Assembly (NCBI GenBank): GCA_046075665.1
Contig: JBJTQN010000371.1
Coordinates: forward strand, 5,633 to 69,632
Length of the DNA: 64,000 bases
From: CAIRTT01 sp046075665
Lineage (GTDB): Bacteria > Armatimonadota > Armatimonadia > Armatimonadales > Armatimonadaceae
Reading direction: 5' to 3'
Shown here: positions 25,770-34,203 of the stretch, piece after piece
Layout: every line of letters starts with the position of its first letter
Numbering within the stretch: position 1 is the first letter of the stretch
Made by a program: the position numbers and the translations under genes
The notes under the pieces: model-generated
What the model was told of the DNA's origin: nothing
What the model saw: the letters and a program-made list of their open reading frames with translations, nothing else
Databases searched by the model: none

Positions 25770-27191
25770 TTGCTTAGTCTCGCATATCCATTTCATTCAT
25801 CCCTTCAGGGACCTTCACCACTCATCGGTGACTGGCAGGGCAAGCTCAATACAGGAGCCATATCCCTTCGGTTGGTATTTCATATCAAGGCCGAGGCATC
25901 GGGTACGCTGTCCGCCACGATGGACAGTCCGGACCAAAGCGCTTACGGGCTTCCCGTGGGCGATGTCACATTGGATGGCAAATCTGTAAAGCTTGTTCTA
26001 CCCGCTGTCAATGGGACATTATCCGGAACACTGAATGACACTGGAACGGTAATCACTGGACGCTGGGAGCAGGGAGGCGCATCCCTTCCAATCACGCTCA
26101 CATTCTCAGAAACTCCTATTCTTCCTGTCAAGCGACCGCAGACACCAGAAGCGCCCTTTCCGTATGTTGAAACCAGTGTTACTTTCCCATCCCTTACGAA
26201 AGGCGTAACCCTTGCCGGTACCCTCACCGTGCCGAAGGGACCTGGCCCGTTTCCAACAGCCATTTTTGTCAGCGGCAGCGGTGGTCAGGATCGTGATGAA
26301 ACGTTACTTGGTCATAAACCATTCCATGTTCTCGCTGACCAGCTGGCCCGACTAGGAATTGCATCCCTCCGCTATGATGACCGTGGTGTTGGATTGTCAA
26401 CCGGGGACCAAGGTACCGGGTCATCCAAGGACTTTGCGGATGATGCAGAAGGTGCAGTCCGCTTCCTGAAAACGACCGCTAATGTCAAACGTAACAAAAT
26501 CGGTTTTGTTGGTCACTCTGAGGGTGGTCTGATTGCTCCGATGGTGGCGGCGCGCAACCCTGATGTCGCATTTGTAGTGATGCTCGCTGGACCTGGAGTG
26601 CCCGGTAAGGATGTCATCCTTAAGCAATCCGAAGCCATCATGAAGACAATGAAAGCATCCCCCGCTGACATTAAGAAGAGCCGTGACTCGCAGCTACGAA
26701 TCATCGCTGCGGTCGAGGGAGTCATTCGAAAGAACCCCAGCAACCCGGATCCCAAACAGCTTGCTGCTGCGCTGAAAAAGGAAACCGATGCCCTCATCGC
26801 ATCCCTTTCTCCGGCAGATAAGGCAGAAGCTCAGAAGAATCGTGCGATGGTGGATGCTCAGGTACAGCAATATGCGACACCATGGTTCCGGTACTTTCTT
26901 TCGTATGATCCAAGAACAGCACTTAGAAAGGTCAAGGTTCCTGTTCTGGTAATGAATGGCGAAAAGGATGTACAAGTCATTGCATCCCAAAACGTCCCGG
27001 AAGTCGAAAAAGCCCTGCGTGCAGGTGGAAACCAGCGTGTTACGGTTCGTCTGATGCCAGGCTTGAACCATCTCTTCCAGCATGCGGTTACCGGAAGCCC
27101 TCAAGAATACGGAACGATTGATGAAACATTTGCTCCGGAAGCCATCAAGGAAATCACCGCATTTATTCGTAGTGTCAATCGATTGAAGTAG
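25770..27191 (+). CDS. Alpha/beta hydrolase with N-terminal beta domain
   Basis: 473 residues from the TTG at 25770, chosen for the AGGAG 6 nt upstream; a GTG at 25749 is in frame. The first 120 residues are a beta-rich domain (GDWQGKLNTGAISLRLVFHI). The hydrolase core has the nucleophile in GHSEGG, an acid in NGEKDV and the catalytic His in GLNHLFQ, and DDRGVG before it. It resembles the COG1073-type esterases and peptidases seen in many bacteria. The N-terminal hydrophobic run is short, so export is uncertain. A hairpin terminator follows. Substrate unknown. Confidence 0.8.
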   Translation: MLSLAYPFHSSLQGPSPLIGDWQGKLNTGAISLRLVFHIKAEASGTLSATMDSPDQSAYGLPVGDVTLDGKSVKLVLPAVNGTLSGTLNDTGTVITGRWEQGGASLPITLTFSETPILPVKRPQTPEAPFPYVETSVTFPSLTKGVTLAGTLTVPKGPGPFPTAIFVSGSGGQDRDETLLGHKPFHVLADQLARLGIASLRYDDRGVGLSTGDQGTGSSKDFADDAEGAVRFLKTTANVKRNKIGFVGHSEGGLIAPMVAARNPDVAFVVMLAGPGVPGKDVILKQSEAIMKTMKASPADIKKSRDSQLRIIAAVEGVIRKNPSNPDPKQLAAALKKETDALIASLSPADKAEAQKNRAMVDAQVQQYATPWFRYFLSYDPRTALRKVKVPVLVMNGEKDVQVIASQNVPEVEKALRAGGNQRVTVRLMPGLNHLFQHAVTGSPQEYGTIDETFAPEAIKEITAFIRSVNRLK

Positions 27192-27212
27192 CCTGACATA
27201 CGTACATAAAAA

Positions 27213-27237
27213 CGGGCTCCCGCTTTGCGGGAGCCCG
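27213..27237. terminator. Convergent hairpin terminator
   Basis: An 11-bp perfect stem, CGGGCTCCCGC with its complement, has a TTT loop. The T-run follows it on the minus strand (as AAAAA before it on the plus strand), so it best serves the minus-strand gene ending at 27266 and may also stop the hydrolase transcript. Confidence 0.82.
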
Positions 27238-27265
27238 AATCACTTTAACTGGTCGTCAAATTTTG

Positions 27266-27808
27266 CTACTGCGAAACGCTGTAATCCTGCCGCCGCCCTA
27301 TATGGTTTCGGCGCTCCCACGCATTCACAATTTCCAAACGGCTTCGCGCTGCTGTGTTGGCATCGTAAACGGCACCGCGCAATGCACTGAGGTCTGCAAG
27401 CGCACGCTCTTCATCCGACATCCGGTACCCAACACCCGCCATCTGCACGGGGGCACTGACCTGTGGCGGTGCGTAAATCGAAACCCGTGCGGAAACAGAA
27501 GGCACCGATCCTCCAAATCCCGGAAGCGCTGCATTTTCATTGATGCCACCCGCCGGTGACCAACCCTGTCGCGGACGGGAAACACGTCCACTTCCTCCAC
27601 TTCGCGCAGCCTCTTCGAAGTCGCGCTCTTTCGCCTTGCCGAGCGTTATCATCACAATCGTACCGATAATTGCCAACAATACAGCCATCCCGCCGTGCTG
27701 CAACATCGGATGCGTCCACCATGGGTCACAATTGGCACAGCGGCCATCCGCACCACGGCGCATCCCACAGTCAACACACCATCCACTTTCCATCATGTGA
27801 TGCATCAC
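27266..27808 (-). CDS. Membrane protein with N-terminal zinc ribbon
   Basis: 180 residues. WCVDCGMRRGADGRCANCD forms a double-CxxC zinc ribbon at residues 10-28. One membrane helix follows (about residues 40-57). A Ser/Gly/Pro-rich linker then leads to an acidic-basic helix near the C-terminus. The GTG start overlaps the stop of the AI-2E permease gene (GTGA), so the two are coupled; an ATG one codon later is an alternative. No known family. A hairpin terminator lies 30 nt past the stop. Confidence 0.65.
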   Translation of the reverse strand: MMHHMMESGWCVDCGMRRGADGRCANCDPWWTHPMLQHGGMAVLLAIIGTIVMITLGKAKERDFEEAARSGGSGRVSRPRQGWSPAGGINENAALPGFGGSVPSVSARVSIYAPPQVSAPVQMAGVGYRMSDEERALADLSALRGAVYDANTAARSRLEIVNAWERRNHIGRRQDYSVSQ

Positions 27809-28995
27809 TGGTGCCCCTGCACATTATTCGAAAGCGATATACCGGTTGATGGTTCGGCTAGATGCTCGGCCAGAGCATAGACTTCATCCGATGTCGGTGC
27901 GGACAGCCTTGGAAATCGCTTGAGTAAAATGGCTTGCAGGGAGCCCGCGACTGGAACACCAATCAGCATCCCCACCAGGCCAAACAAGCTGGCACCTAGC
28001 AGGAGAGCGAGCATCGCGAACAAGGGATGCAAGCCTATCCCACCACCTACAATTCGTGGCGTAACGACATTGTCAAAAACCATGTTAAGTGCAAAAAGGA
28101 GCCCAATCTCGGCACCAACCCAGGCAAACGGGATATGTCCGATGACTCCGACTGTCACAGTCAGCAGCGCTGTTCCAAGAAAACCAACGTACGGCACTGC
28201 ATAAAGAACACCAGCGACAACTCCTACAAGCAACGCATAGGAGCGGATGCCCGGTGCAAACAAGCTCATCAGCAACAGCGCTGCTGTCGCAACGATGCCA
28301 TATAGCAGCGACACCTGAACCATCCCGCGCAGGTAGTTGCCGAAAATACCCCCAATCTCACGAAGGGTGTCCACAACCATTAGGCGAGATGACTCCGGGA
28401 GCAGAAATAGTAACCGCGCACGTAACTTCGGGAGGTCACTGAGGAGCGTAAATGCGACAATTGGGACCAGAATCAGTTGTAAAACGTTTCCAAGGCCGCC
28501 AACCAATGCATTTGCGAAGTTTGAACCATACCGACGTGCAAGCAATGTGAGCTGTTCGGAATACTGGTTTGTAACATCCTGCAGCGAGGCGGGAAGAGCA
28601 AACGGGCCAATCTTCCGATGAGATGCAAGCCACGTGTCCGCCCAAGCCTGAAGTTCTGCGGGGCCATCGGATGACACCCAGTCCATCAATGCCCGTACCT
28701 GAGCTACCAGAACAGGAACAATCAGGATGATGAGAGCTGCAAACACCAGGAGAAAACCGATGCCAGAGATAGCAACCGCAACAGCTCGCTTCCCACGTGT
28801 GACCCGATGGATGTGCTCCAAGCGGACGACAATTGGATCGAGCAAGAGTGCACAAATGCCTCCGGCAAGGAATGGCGTGGCAATCGAGAGCAGAGCCTGA
28901 CCACCAATATAGATGGCAAACAGACAAAGCAACGCCACCGCGGCGCCCGCAACGGCAAAAAAGCCGCTGCGAAATGCGTGCTGTGGCGTTGTCAT
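27805..28995 (-). CDS. AI-2E family transporter (permease)
   Basis: 396 residues with about eight membrane helices. The family's conserved parts are visible: an N-terminal helical pair, the FLAGGICALLLDPIVVRLE segment, the PYVGFLGTALL turn and the IVGGGIGLHPLFAMLALLLG stretch. Members (PerM, TqsA, Na+/H+ antiporters) move varied small molecules, so the name should not be taken as evidence for autoinducer export. It heads a two-gene unit with the zinc-ribbon membrane protein. Confidence 0.88.
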   Translation of the reverse strand: MTTPQHAFRSGFFAVAGAAVALLCLFAIYIGGQALLSIATPFLAGGICALLLDPIVVRLEHIHRVTRGKRAVAVAISGIGFLLVFAALIILIVPVLVAQVRALMDWVSSDGPAELQAWADTWLASHRKIGPFALPASLQDVTNQYSEQLTLLARRYGSNFANALVGGLGNVLQLILVPIVAFTLLSDLPKLRARLLFLLPESSRLMVVDTLREIGGIFGNYLRGMVQVSLLYGIVATAALLLMSLFAPGIRSYALLVGVVAGVLYAVPYVGFLGTALLTVTVGVIGHIPFAWVGAEIGLLFALNMVFDNVVTPRIVGGGIGLHPLFAMLALLLGASLFGLVGMLIGVPVAGSLQAILLKRFPRLSAPTSDEVYALAEHLAEPSTGISLSNNVQGHQ

Positions 28996-29028
28996 CGACC
29001 GTTCATCCAGTGAAATGGAGTTTATGAC

Positions 29029-29340
29029 CTAGGCATCAAGGCGTGCGGCAAGCTCTTCTTTCGTCTTCTGGTAGGCATCCCTGCCCACTTCGACGGAATT
29101 TGTAAGGCTGTCACGGGTCCGATCAGCCAGTTCTTTCGCACGGGTCGCGAGCTCCGAGGATGCATCATTCAGGCGCTCAATTGCTTCATCGGCCTTTTCT
29201 TTGATGTCGGATCGCAGCTCTTCGCCACTCTTTGGTGCGAACAACAGCCCGAGAACGCCACCAATGGCAACACCTACAATGAGGCCTGCAGCAACACCCA
29301 GTACTACCGAGCTGTCATCACGATCTTCATAACGTGCCAT
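29029..29340 (-). CDS. YtxH domain protein
   Basis: 103 residues from ATG 29340, which has an ideal GGAGG 8 nt upstream; an upstream in-frame start would place the ribosome site inside the gene. A single Gly-rich membrane helix (GVAAGLIVGVAIGGVLGLLFAPKSG) is followed by a long charged helix with heptad character (about 40-100), typical of YtxH/gas-vesicle GvpP-like proteins. The role is unknown but is often linked to stress. It lies 33 nt upstream of the AI-2E gene. Confidence 0.8.
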   Translation of the reverse strand: MARYEDRDDSSVVLGVAAGLIVGVAIGGVLGLLFAPKSGEELRSDIKEKADEAIERLNDASSELATRAKELADRTRDSLTNSVEVGRDAYQKTKEELAARLDA

Positions 29341-29389
29341 CTTATAACCCTCCAACAACCCACATCATCGGTGTAATCATCCACGCGTT

Positions 29390-30508
29390 TCAGGTTTGTT
29401 CTATCCTCTGTGTAATGGTTCCACCACCCAATACCCAATCCGTACGCTCTCTGGTTCCATAAAAGACTGCAGCTTGGCCCGGAGTGACCGCACGTAATGG
29501 CTCATCAAAGAGAACATCCACCAAACCATCCGCGCGACGACGCAGGACAGCCGGCTTGGATTCCATGTTATATCGAATCTTGACCTCACAAGGGATACCT
29601 TCTCCAACCGGCGGTTCAGCAAGGGAGACCCACGTTAAGTCCTCAACCACACAGCCCGCAGCGAACAACGCATCGTCATCGCCAACGACAACTGTATTTG
29701 TTTCTGCATCCACCTGAATCACATACAACGGAATACTTGATCCGACATTAATACGCTTTCGCTGACCGACGGTGTAACGCGCAATCCCATCATGGGTTCC
29801 ACGCACCTTCCCACTTGTATCTACAAACTGGCCCGGTATCAGCGTCTCAGGAGCGGATTCCTCAAGGAACTCTGTGTAGTTTCTATCTTGAACAAAACAA
29901 ATTTCCTGCGAATCCGGCTTGTTCGCGACTGAGAGGCCGTAGTCGCGCGCCAGCTGACGGGTGACATCCTTGCTTGGAAGCTCACCTAGAGGCATTGTCA
30001 TCCGCTCAAGCTGATGCTGCAGCGTTGCATAGAGCGCATACGTCTGGTCTTTAGAGCCATTTTCAGCACGACAGAGGACGTGGCGACCATCCGCTCCGAG
30101 GCCGTGATGCACACGCGCGTAATGACCTGTCGCTAGGTAGTCGGCTCCGAGGGATGTAGCTTTCTCCAACAGAGCATCGAATTTAATGTAACGATTGCAG
30201 TTGACACAAGGGTTTGGCGTACGGCCCCTCTGATAATCCTTAATAAATGGCGCGATGACTTTCTCAGCAAACGGCTCCCGGTAGTTTAGGACGTAATGTG
30301 GAATCCCGATGCGATTTGCTGTTCGGCGGGCATCCTCAACCGCACCCAGTGAACAACAGCCTGCACCCTTTGTTTCGTGGGCAGATTCCTGCCAGATCTG
30401 CAGCGTCACACCGATGACATCATGACCCTGCTCCTTCAGGAGCGCTGCTGCAACAGCACTGTCGACACCACCTGACATGGCGATAACTACGGTTTTTGGG
30501 GATGACAT
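29390..30508 (-). CDS. mnmA: tRNA-specific 2-thiouridylase
   Basis: 372 residues from ATG 30508; a longer frame adds 37 unlikely residues. It thiolates U34 of tRNA-Lys, -Glu and -Gln. The PP-loop motif SGGVDS is at residues 12-17. The two catalytic cysteines are in NPCVNCNRYIKF and QEICFVQDRNY. No ribosome site is seen. Instead TATACT lies 8 nt ahead of the ATG, so the mRNA is probably leaderless or nearly so. The sulfur donor genes are not in the window. Confidence 0.95.
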   Translation of the reverse strand: MSSPKTVVIAMSGGVDSAVAAALLKEQGHDVIGVTLQIWQESAHETKGAGCCSLGAVEDARRTANRIGIPHYVLNYREPFAEKVIAPFIKDYQRGRTPNPCVNCNRYIKFDALLEKATSLGADYLATGHYARVHHGLGADGRHVLCRAENGSKDQTYALYATLQHQLERMTMPLGELPSKDVTRQLARDYGLSVANKPDSQEICFVQDRNYTEFLEESAPETLIPGQFVDTSGKVRGTHDGIARYTVGQRKRINVGSSIPLYVIQVDAETNTVVVGDDDALFAAGCVVEDLTWVSLAEPPVGEGIPCEVKIRYNMESKPAVLRRRADGLVDVLFDEPLRAVTPGQAAVFYGTRERTDWVLGGGTITQRIEQT

Positions 30509-30516
30509 GGCATTAA

Positions 30517-30522
30517 AGTATA
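30517..30522 (-). promoter_or_regulatory. -10 element of mnmA, near-leaderless
   Basis: TATACT on the minus strand, 8 nt from the mnmA ATG at 30508. Confidence 0.55.
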
Positions 30523-30728
30523 CCAATTCGCTGCAGTAGTATTGTGTAGACTGCCCTTCAATAGATGTCCGTCCGGCTTCATCAGCCATTCTGAGCAGGA
30601 ATGTGACTAGAGTACGCATAGCTGCGCTTTCTACGAATGGATTCGCCGAATTATCCCTATGAAAACGCCTATCATGGTATATTGGCTACTGCCAGTGGTG
30701 GGTACCAAATGGCATTGGGAGGAAGCAC

Positions 30729-31454
30729 GTGACGCATCGCTTCGTTAAGTTTGGGTTCGCAGGCATTGCAGCTTCGCTGAGCCTTGGAAGTCTTTTGACT
30801 GGTTGTGGCGGTGGAGGTGTGGATCAGAACTATCTCGATTCCAGCTCCCGCGCAATTGTCGGAACATACAGCAAGACCAGTATTTCCGCGCTGGGTACAC
30901 GGGTAACCTGCGGCGACGCCGGCAGTGTCGTTGGTGATCCGAAGACAGAACTCAAGGACCGCAATGTGGTCATTGATGTCTGTACACCGAACGATACCAT
31001 CACCTTTGCTGAAGATGGCCGCTACACGATCAAGTCCTACGGTGGAACCGAGTCTGGAACATTTACCCGTGACCGCCAGCGCGTTGAGCTGGTTCGCGAC
31101 AAGGAAAATGGCCGTGAACTCTCAACGCCATACCAGAAGACGGTCTACACCATTACCGGTTCCGGAAGCGCGTTTGTTTTCACCCCGACCGCAGAACCTG
31201 TTGGATATCAGAAAATCGATCCAGCCGGAGCTGCATTCAATGTAGACAACACGCCTAACTATGACAACCTTGCGCCCAAGGCAAATGCAGATGGCACACT
31301 TGCGATTCTCTGGTTGCCGAATGCGGATTCAAAGCCAGTTCTCAAGAATGACTTGACCATCGTTCCAGAGCTGATCGCGGATGCCAAAGAAGCAATCGAT
31401 GCCCGTGGCTTCTCCAAGCGCTACGTTGTAACGTACACCTTCGGTAAGAAGTAA
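30729..31454 (+). CDS. Lipoprotein of unknown function
   Basis: 241 residues starting at GTG with a strong GGGAGG site 6 nt upstream. The signal peptide ends in the lipobox LLTGC, followed by a Gly-rich linker, so the mature protein is a lipid-anchored envelope protein. The body is beta-rich (IVGTYSKTSISALGTRV, DTITFAEDGRYTIKSYGG, GTFTRDRQRVELV), which suggests a lipocalin-like or immunoglobulin-like fold. No family recognised. It is monocistronic, with a terminator following. Confidence 0.75.
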   Translation: MTHRFVKFGFAGIAASLSLGSLLTGCGGGGVDQNYLDSSSRAIVGTYSKTSISALGTRVTCGDAGSVVGDPKTELKDRNVVIDVCTPNDTITFAEDGRYTIKSYGGTESGTFTRDRQRVELVRDKENGRELSTPYQKTVYTITGSGSAFVFTPTAEPVGYQKIDPAGAAFNVDNTPNYDNLAPKANADGTLAILWLPNADSKPVLKNDLTIVPELIADAKEAIDARGFSKRYVVTYTFGKK

Positions 31455-31476
31455 TACGTATCGGTTAGACAAATCT

Positions 31477-31505
31477 ACCAGCCCCCGCCTCCGGCGGGGG
31501 CTGGT
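31477..31505 (+). terminator. Rho-independent terminator
   Basis: A 13-bp GC-rich stem (ACCAGCCCCCGCC and its complement, loop TCC) is followed by TTGCATTTG. It lies 23 nt after the lipoprotein stop. Confidence 0.85.
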
Positions 31506-31608
31506 TTGCATTTGTGATCTGAAAGGCAAATTTTGGATTCGATCCAACCTGATGCATTTCGTTCATCCTCAAAAACAACCATAAACGCATCAGGCAATGC
31601 GCTTCGAG

Positions 31609-31614
31609 TATATT
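31609..31614 (+). promoter_or_regulatory. -10 element of the GH3 gene, leaderless
   Basis: TATATT, then 6 nt (ATTGCC), then ATG 31621. Transcription would start at or next to the start codon. Confidence 0.55.
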
Positions 31615-31620
31615 ATTGCC

Positions 31621-34161
31621 ATGCAACAAGCCAGCATGGTCGCAACCCCGACGACCCTTGCCACTTTGGTCGGACAACAATCAACTATCGCACAAACCAC
31701 TGCCACCTATCCCCTGACACCACGTGTTCTCCAGCTCATCGGGAAACTAACACTGGATGAAAAACTCTCCCTCGTTCGAGGAGCATCCGATCCAAACAAC
31801 CTTGGGCAAGCCGGCTACATCCCCGGTGTTCCGCGCCTCGGAATCGGGCCGCTCCGACTAACCGATGGCCCGGCAGGCATCCGTGTAGGCAAACCCGCAA
31901 CCGCGATGCCGGCTCCCGTTGCGATGGCAGCCACATTCAACCCGGACATTGCACAGCGTTTTGGTGCAACGGTCGGCAAGGAAGGACGCGCTCTCGGCCA
32001 GGATGTCCTCCTCTCCCCGATGGTCAACATCGTAAGACAACCCGGCGCCGGACGTAACTTCGAGACCCTCGGTGAAGATCCACTGCTCGCTGCCTCCCTT
32101 GTGTCCGCACAGGTCAAAGGCGTTCAGCAAAATGGGCTCATTGCCACCGTCAAGCACTTTGCTGCCAACAATTTCGAAGAGGGTCGAATGGGCATTGATG
32201 TCCTGGTCGACGAACGCACTCTGTACGAAATCTACCTCCCTGCATTCGCCGCAGCTGTAAACGCAGGGGCAGGCGCGGTGATGGGGGCTTACAACAAGAT
32301 CAACGGAGCTTACTGCTGCGAAAACAGTGCCTTGTTGGACACTACGTTGCGACAAAAGATGGGCTTTGGCGGGTTTGTGATGTCTGACTGGTTTGCCACT
32401 CAGTCCACCAATGCCAGCATCCAAGCTGGACTCGACATGGAAATGCCCGGCGATGGTATCCGAATCCCTGGACGGGATGGCTTTTTTGGCACAAATCTCC
32501 GCAAGGCAATCGACACAAGTGAACTTCCTGAAGTAACACTCGACCGCTCCGTTGCACGCATCCTTGTCGTGATGGAAAAGTTTGGACATCTCGATAAATT
32601 AAAGCCAAGACCTGTGTTTGACACAACCGCTGGACGTAAAGCTGCTCGCGATATCGCCGAGGCGGGGGCTGTGCTCCTTAAAAATGATCGCTTTGTCCTG
32701 CCGCTAAAGCCGGCAGCACTCAAAACCATCGCATGGGTTGGACTCCCATTCGAACGACCCGTAATTGGCGGAGGCGGTTCGGCTCAGGTCACGCCAACAA
32801 ACATCACTAGCATCCGACAGCTGCTCAACTCAGCACACGGCATCGACAAGCCACTCTATGCCCCTGGCATCGACACGGATGGCAGTGCGATTCCAGCATC
32901 TGCATTTACAAACCTCACCCGCGCAAATGATGCAGCCGCTGCAAGACGCCAGAATCCAGGAATCGGGTTAATGAATGACCCACAGATTCGCACCGCTGAT
33001 ATCAACCATGTTGCTAAAAACGCCCTTGCAGCGCGTATACCCCAGCTCTGGAAAGGCAACCTCGTTGCGCCGGCCACGGGACGATACGGGATAAAAGTCC
33101 AAGTGGAAGGCGGACAGGCCAGCCTGACAATCGGCGAAAAGCTGCGCGCAAATGCCGGGGGACTCTTCGGCGGCGGAGCCAGCCTCTATAAAACGCAGGA
33201 CAATCTGCTTTCAGCAACCATTTGGGTCGATATGGTCAAAGGCCAAGCCATCCCATTCACCCTCACTGCCGCGCCCGGTGGAGGCTTTGGTCCACCGGAT
33301 CCCAACGCAAAGCTTCAAGTTCGTCTTTCTTGGGTAACTCCCGCACGACAGGCTGAGTTGATTGCAAATGCAGTCAAAATCGCCAAGGGAGCTCCAGCCG
33401 CTGTGGTGATGGTCTACGATGAAGGCACGGAAGGCACCGACCGGGCCGACCTTGCGCTTCCCGAGAGCCAGCGTGCCCTTGTGGAAGTTGTAGCCGCAGC
33501 AAACCCGAATACAATCGTGCTCCTGCACACGGGAGCACCCGTTGAGCTACCGTGGCGGGGTCGCGTCCCGGCCATCCTCCAGCTCTGGTACCCAGGGCAA
33601 GAGGGCGCGGCTGCCACACTTCGCCTCCTAACTGGCGCGGTCAGCCCAAGCGGAAAGCTACCCGTCACATTTCCAGAACGCATCTCCGATGGCCCGGTAA
33701 CAAAACCTGAGCAATACCCAGGAAAGAACGGAGCCGTCGTATATTCCGAAGGGATTTTTGTTGGCTATCGACACTATGACAATGCACGCAAGGTGGTCGC
33801 ATATCCGTTTGGCCATGGTTTGACTTACTCTCAGTTTGCTTATACGCGCCTTCGGGTTAGCCACTCCGCTGCTGGGACAAAGGTGACATTCAACATCCGC
33901 AATATCGGGGATGTCAGCGCTACCGATACGCCGCAGGTCTATGTCACACGACCGCAGCGTGCACCCGTGATGCTCCCGGTTCGCTGGCTTGCTGGCTTTA
34001 GCAAGGTCACATTGGCAAAGGGCGAGAGCCGGGATGTTACTATCACCCTCCCACCGACTGCGTGGCGCTACTACGATGACACCGCACACCGCTGGCAACG
34101 CCTCCCCGGAAACCCAGTTGTGGAAGTCGGACAGTCAAGCCGCATTCTCCTGCTTCGCTAG
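31621..34161 (+). CDS. Glycoside hydrolase family 3 (beta-glucosidase-like)
   Basis: 846 residues from ATG 31621; ATG 31597 is in frame, but a -10 hexamer falls between them. The (beta/alpha)8 domain has KHFAANNFEEGR and the nucleophile Asp in GFVMSDWFAT. The second alpha/beta domain follows, with an inserted PA14-like segment (about residues 480-580: LWKGNLVAPATGRYGIKVQ), then DEGTEGTDRADLALP, and a C-terminal fibronectin-III-like domain. This layout is that of beta-glucosidases and beta-xylosidases. No clear signal peptide is seen. It fits with the GH10, esterase and aldehyde dehydrogenase genes nearby as part of plant glycan use. Confidence 0.93.
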   Translation: MQQASMVATPTTLATLVGQQSTIAQTTATYPLTPRVLQLIGKLTLDEKLSLVRGASDPNNLGQAGYIPGVPRLGIGPLRLTDGPAGIRVGKPATAMPAPVAMAATFNPDIAQRFGATVGKEGRALGQDVLLSPMVNIVRQPGAGRNFETLGEDPLLAASLVSAQVKGVQQNGLIATVKHFAANNFEEGRMGIDVLVDERTLYEIYLPAFAAAVNAGAGAVMGAYNKINGAYCCENSALLDTTLRQKMGFGGFVMSDWFATQSTNASIQAGLDMEMPGDGIRIPGRDGFFGTNLRKAIDTSELPEVTLDRSVARILVVMEKFGHLDKLKPRPVFDTTAGRKAARDIAEAGAVLLKNDRFVLPLKPAALKTIAWVGLPFERPVIGGGGSAQVTPTNITSIRQLLNSAHGIDKPLYAPGIDTDGSAIPASAFTNLTRANDAAAARRQNPGIGLMNDPQIRTADINHVAKNALAARIPQLWKGNLVAPATGRYGIKVQVEGGQASLTIGEKLRANAGGLFGGGASLYKTQDNLLSATIWVDMVKGQAIPFTLTAAPGGGFGPPDPNAKLQVRLSWVTPARQAELIANAVKIAKGAPAAVVMVYDEGTEGTDRADLALPESQRALVEVVAAANPNTIVLLHTGAPVELPWRGRVPAILQLWYPGQEGAAATLRLLTGAVSPSGKLPVTFPERISDGPVTKPEQYPGKNGAVVYSEGIFVGYRHYDNARKVVAYPFGHGLTYSQFAYTRLRVSHSAAGTKVTFNIRNIGDVSATDTPQVYVTRPQRAPVMLPVRWLAGFSKVTLAKGESRDVTITLPPTAWRYYDDTAHRWQRLPGNPVVEVGQSSRILLLR

Positions 34162-34191
34162 AAGTCTTCGTCCGCGGTCGACATCTTCCGC

Positions 34192-34197
34192 TAGAAT
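34192..34197 (+). promoter_or_regulatory. -10 element of the aldehyde dehydrogenase gene, leaderless
   Basis: TAGAAT, then 6 nt (GGATGC), then ATG 34204. The same hexamer is the -10 of the tRNA-Gln promoter at the end of the window. Confidence 0.6.
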
Positions 34198-34203
34198 GGA
34201 TGC

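Noticed and set aside
30509..30619. Longer N-terminus for mnmA
   Set aside because: The PP-loop normally lies about 10 residues from the start, and the TATACT hexamer falls inside the extension.
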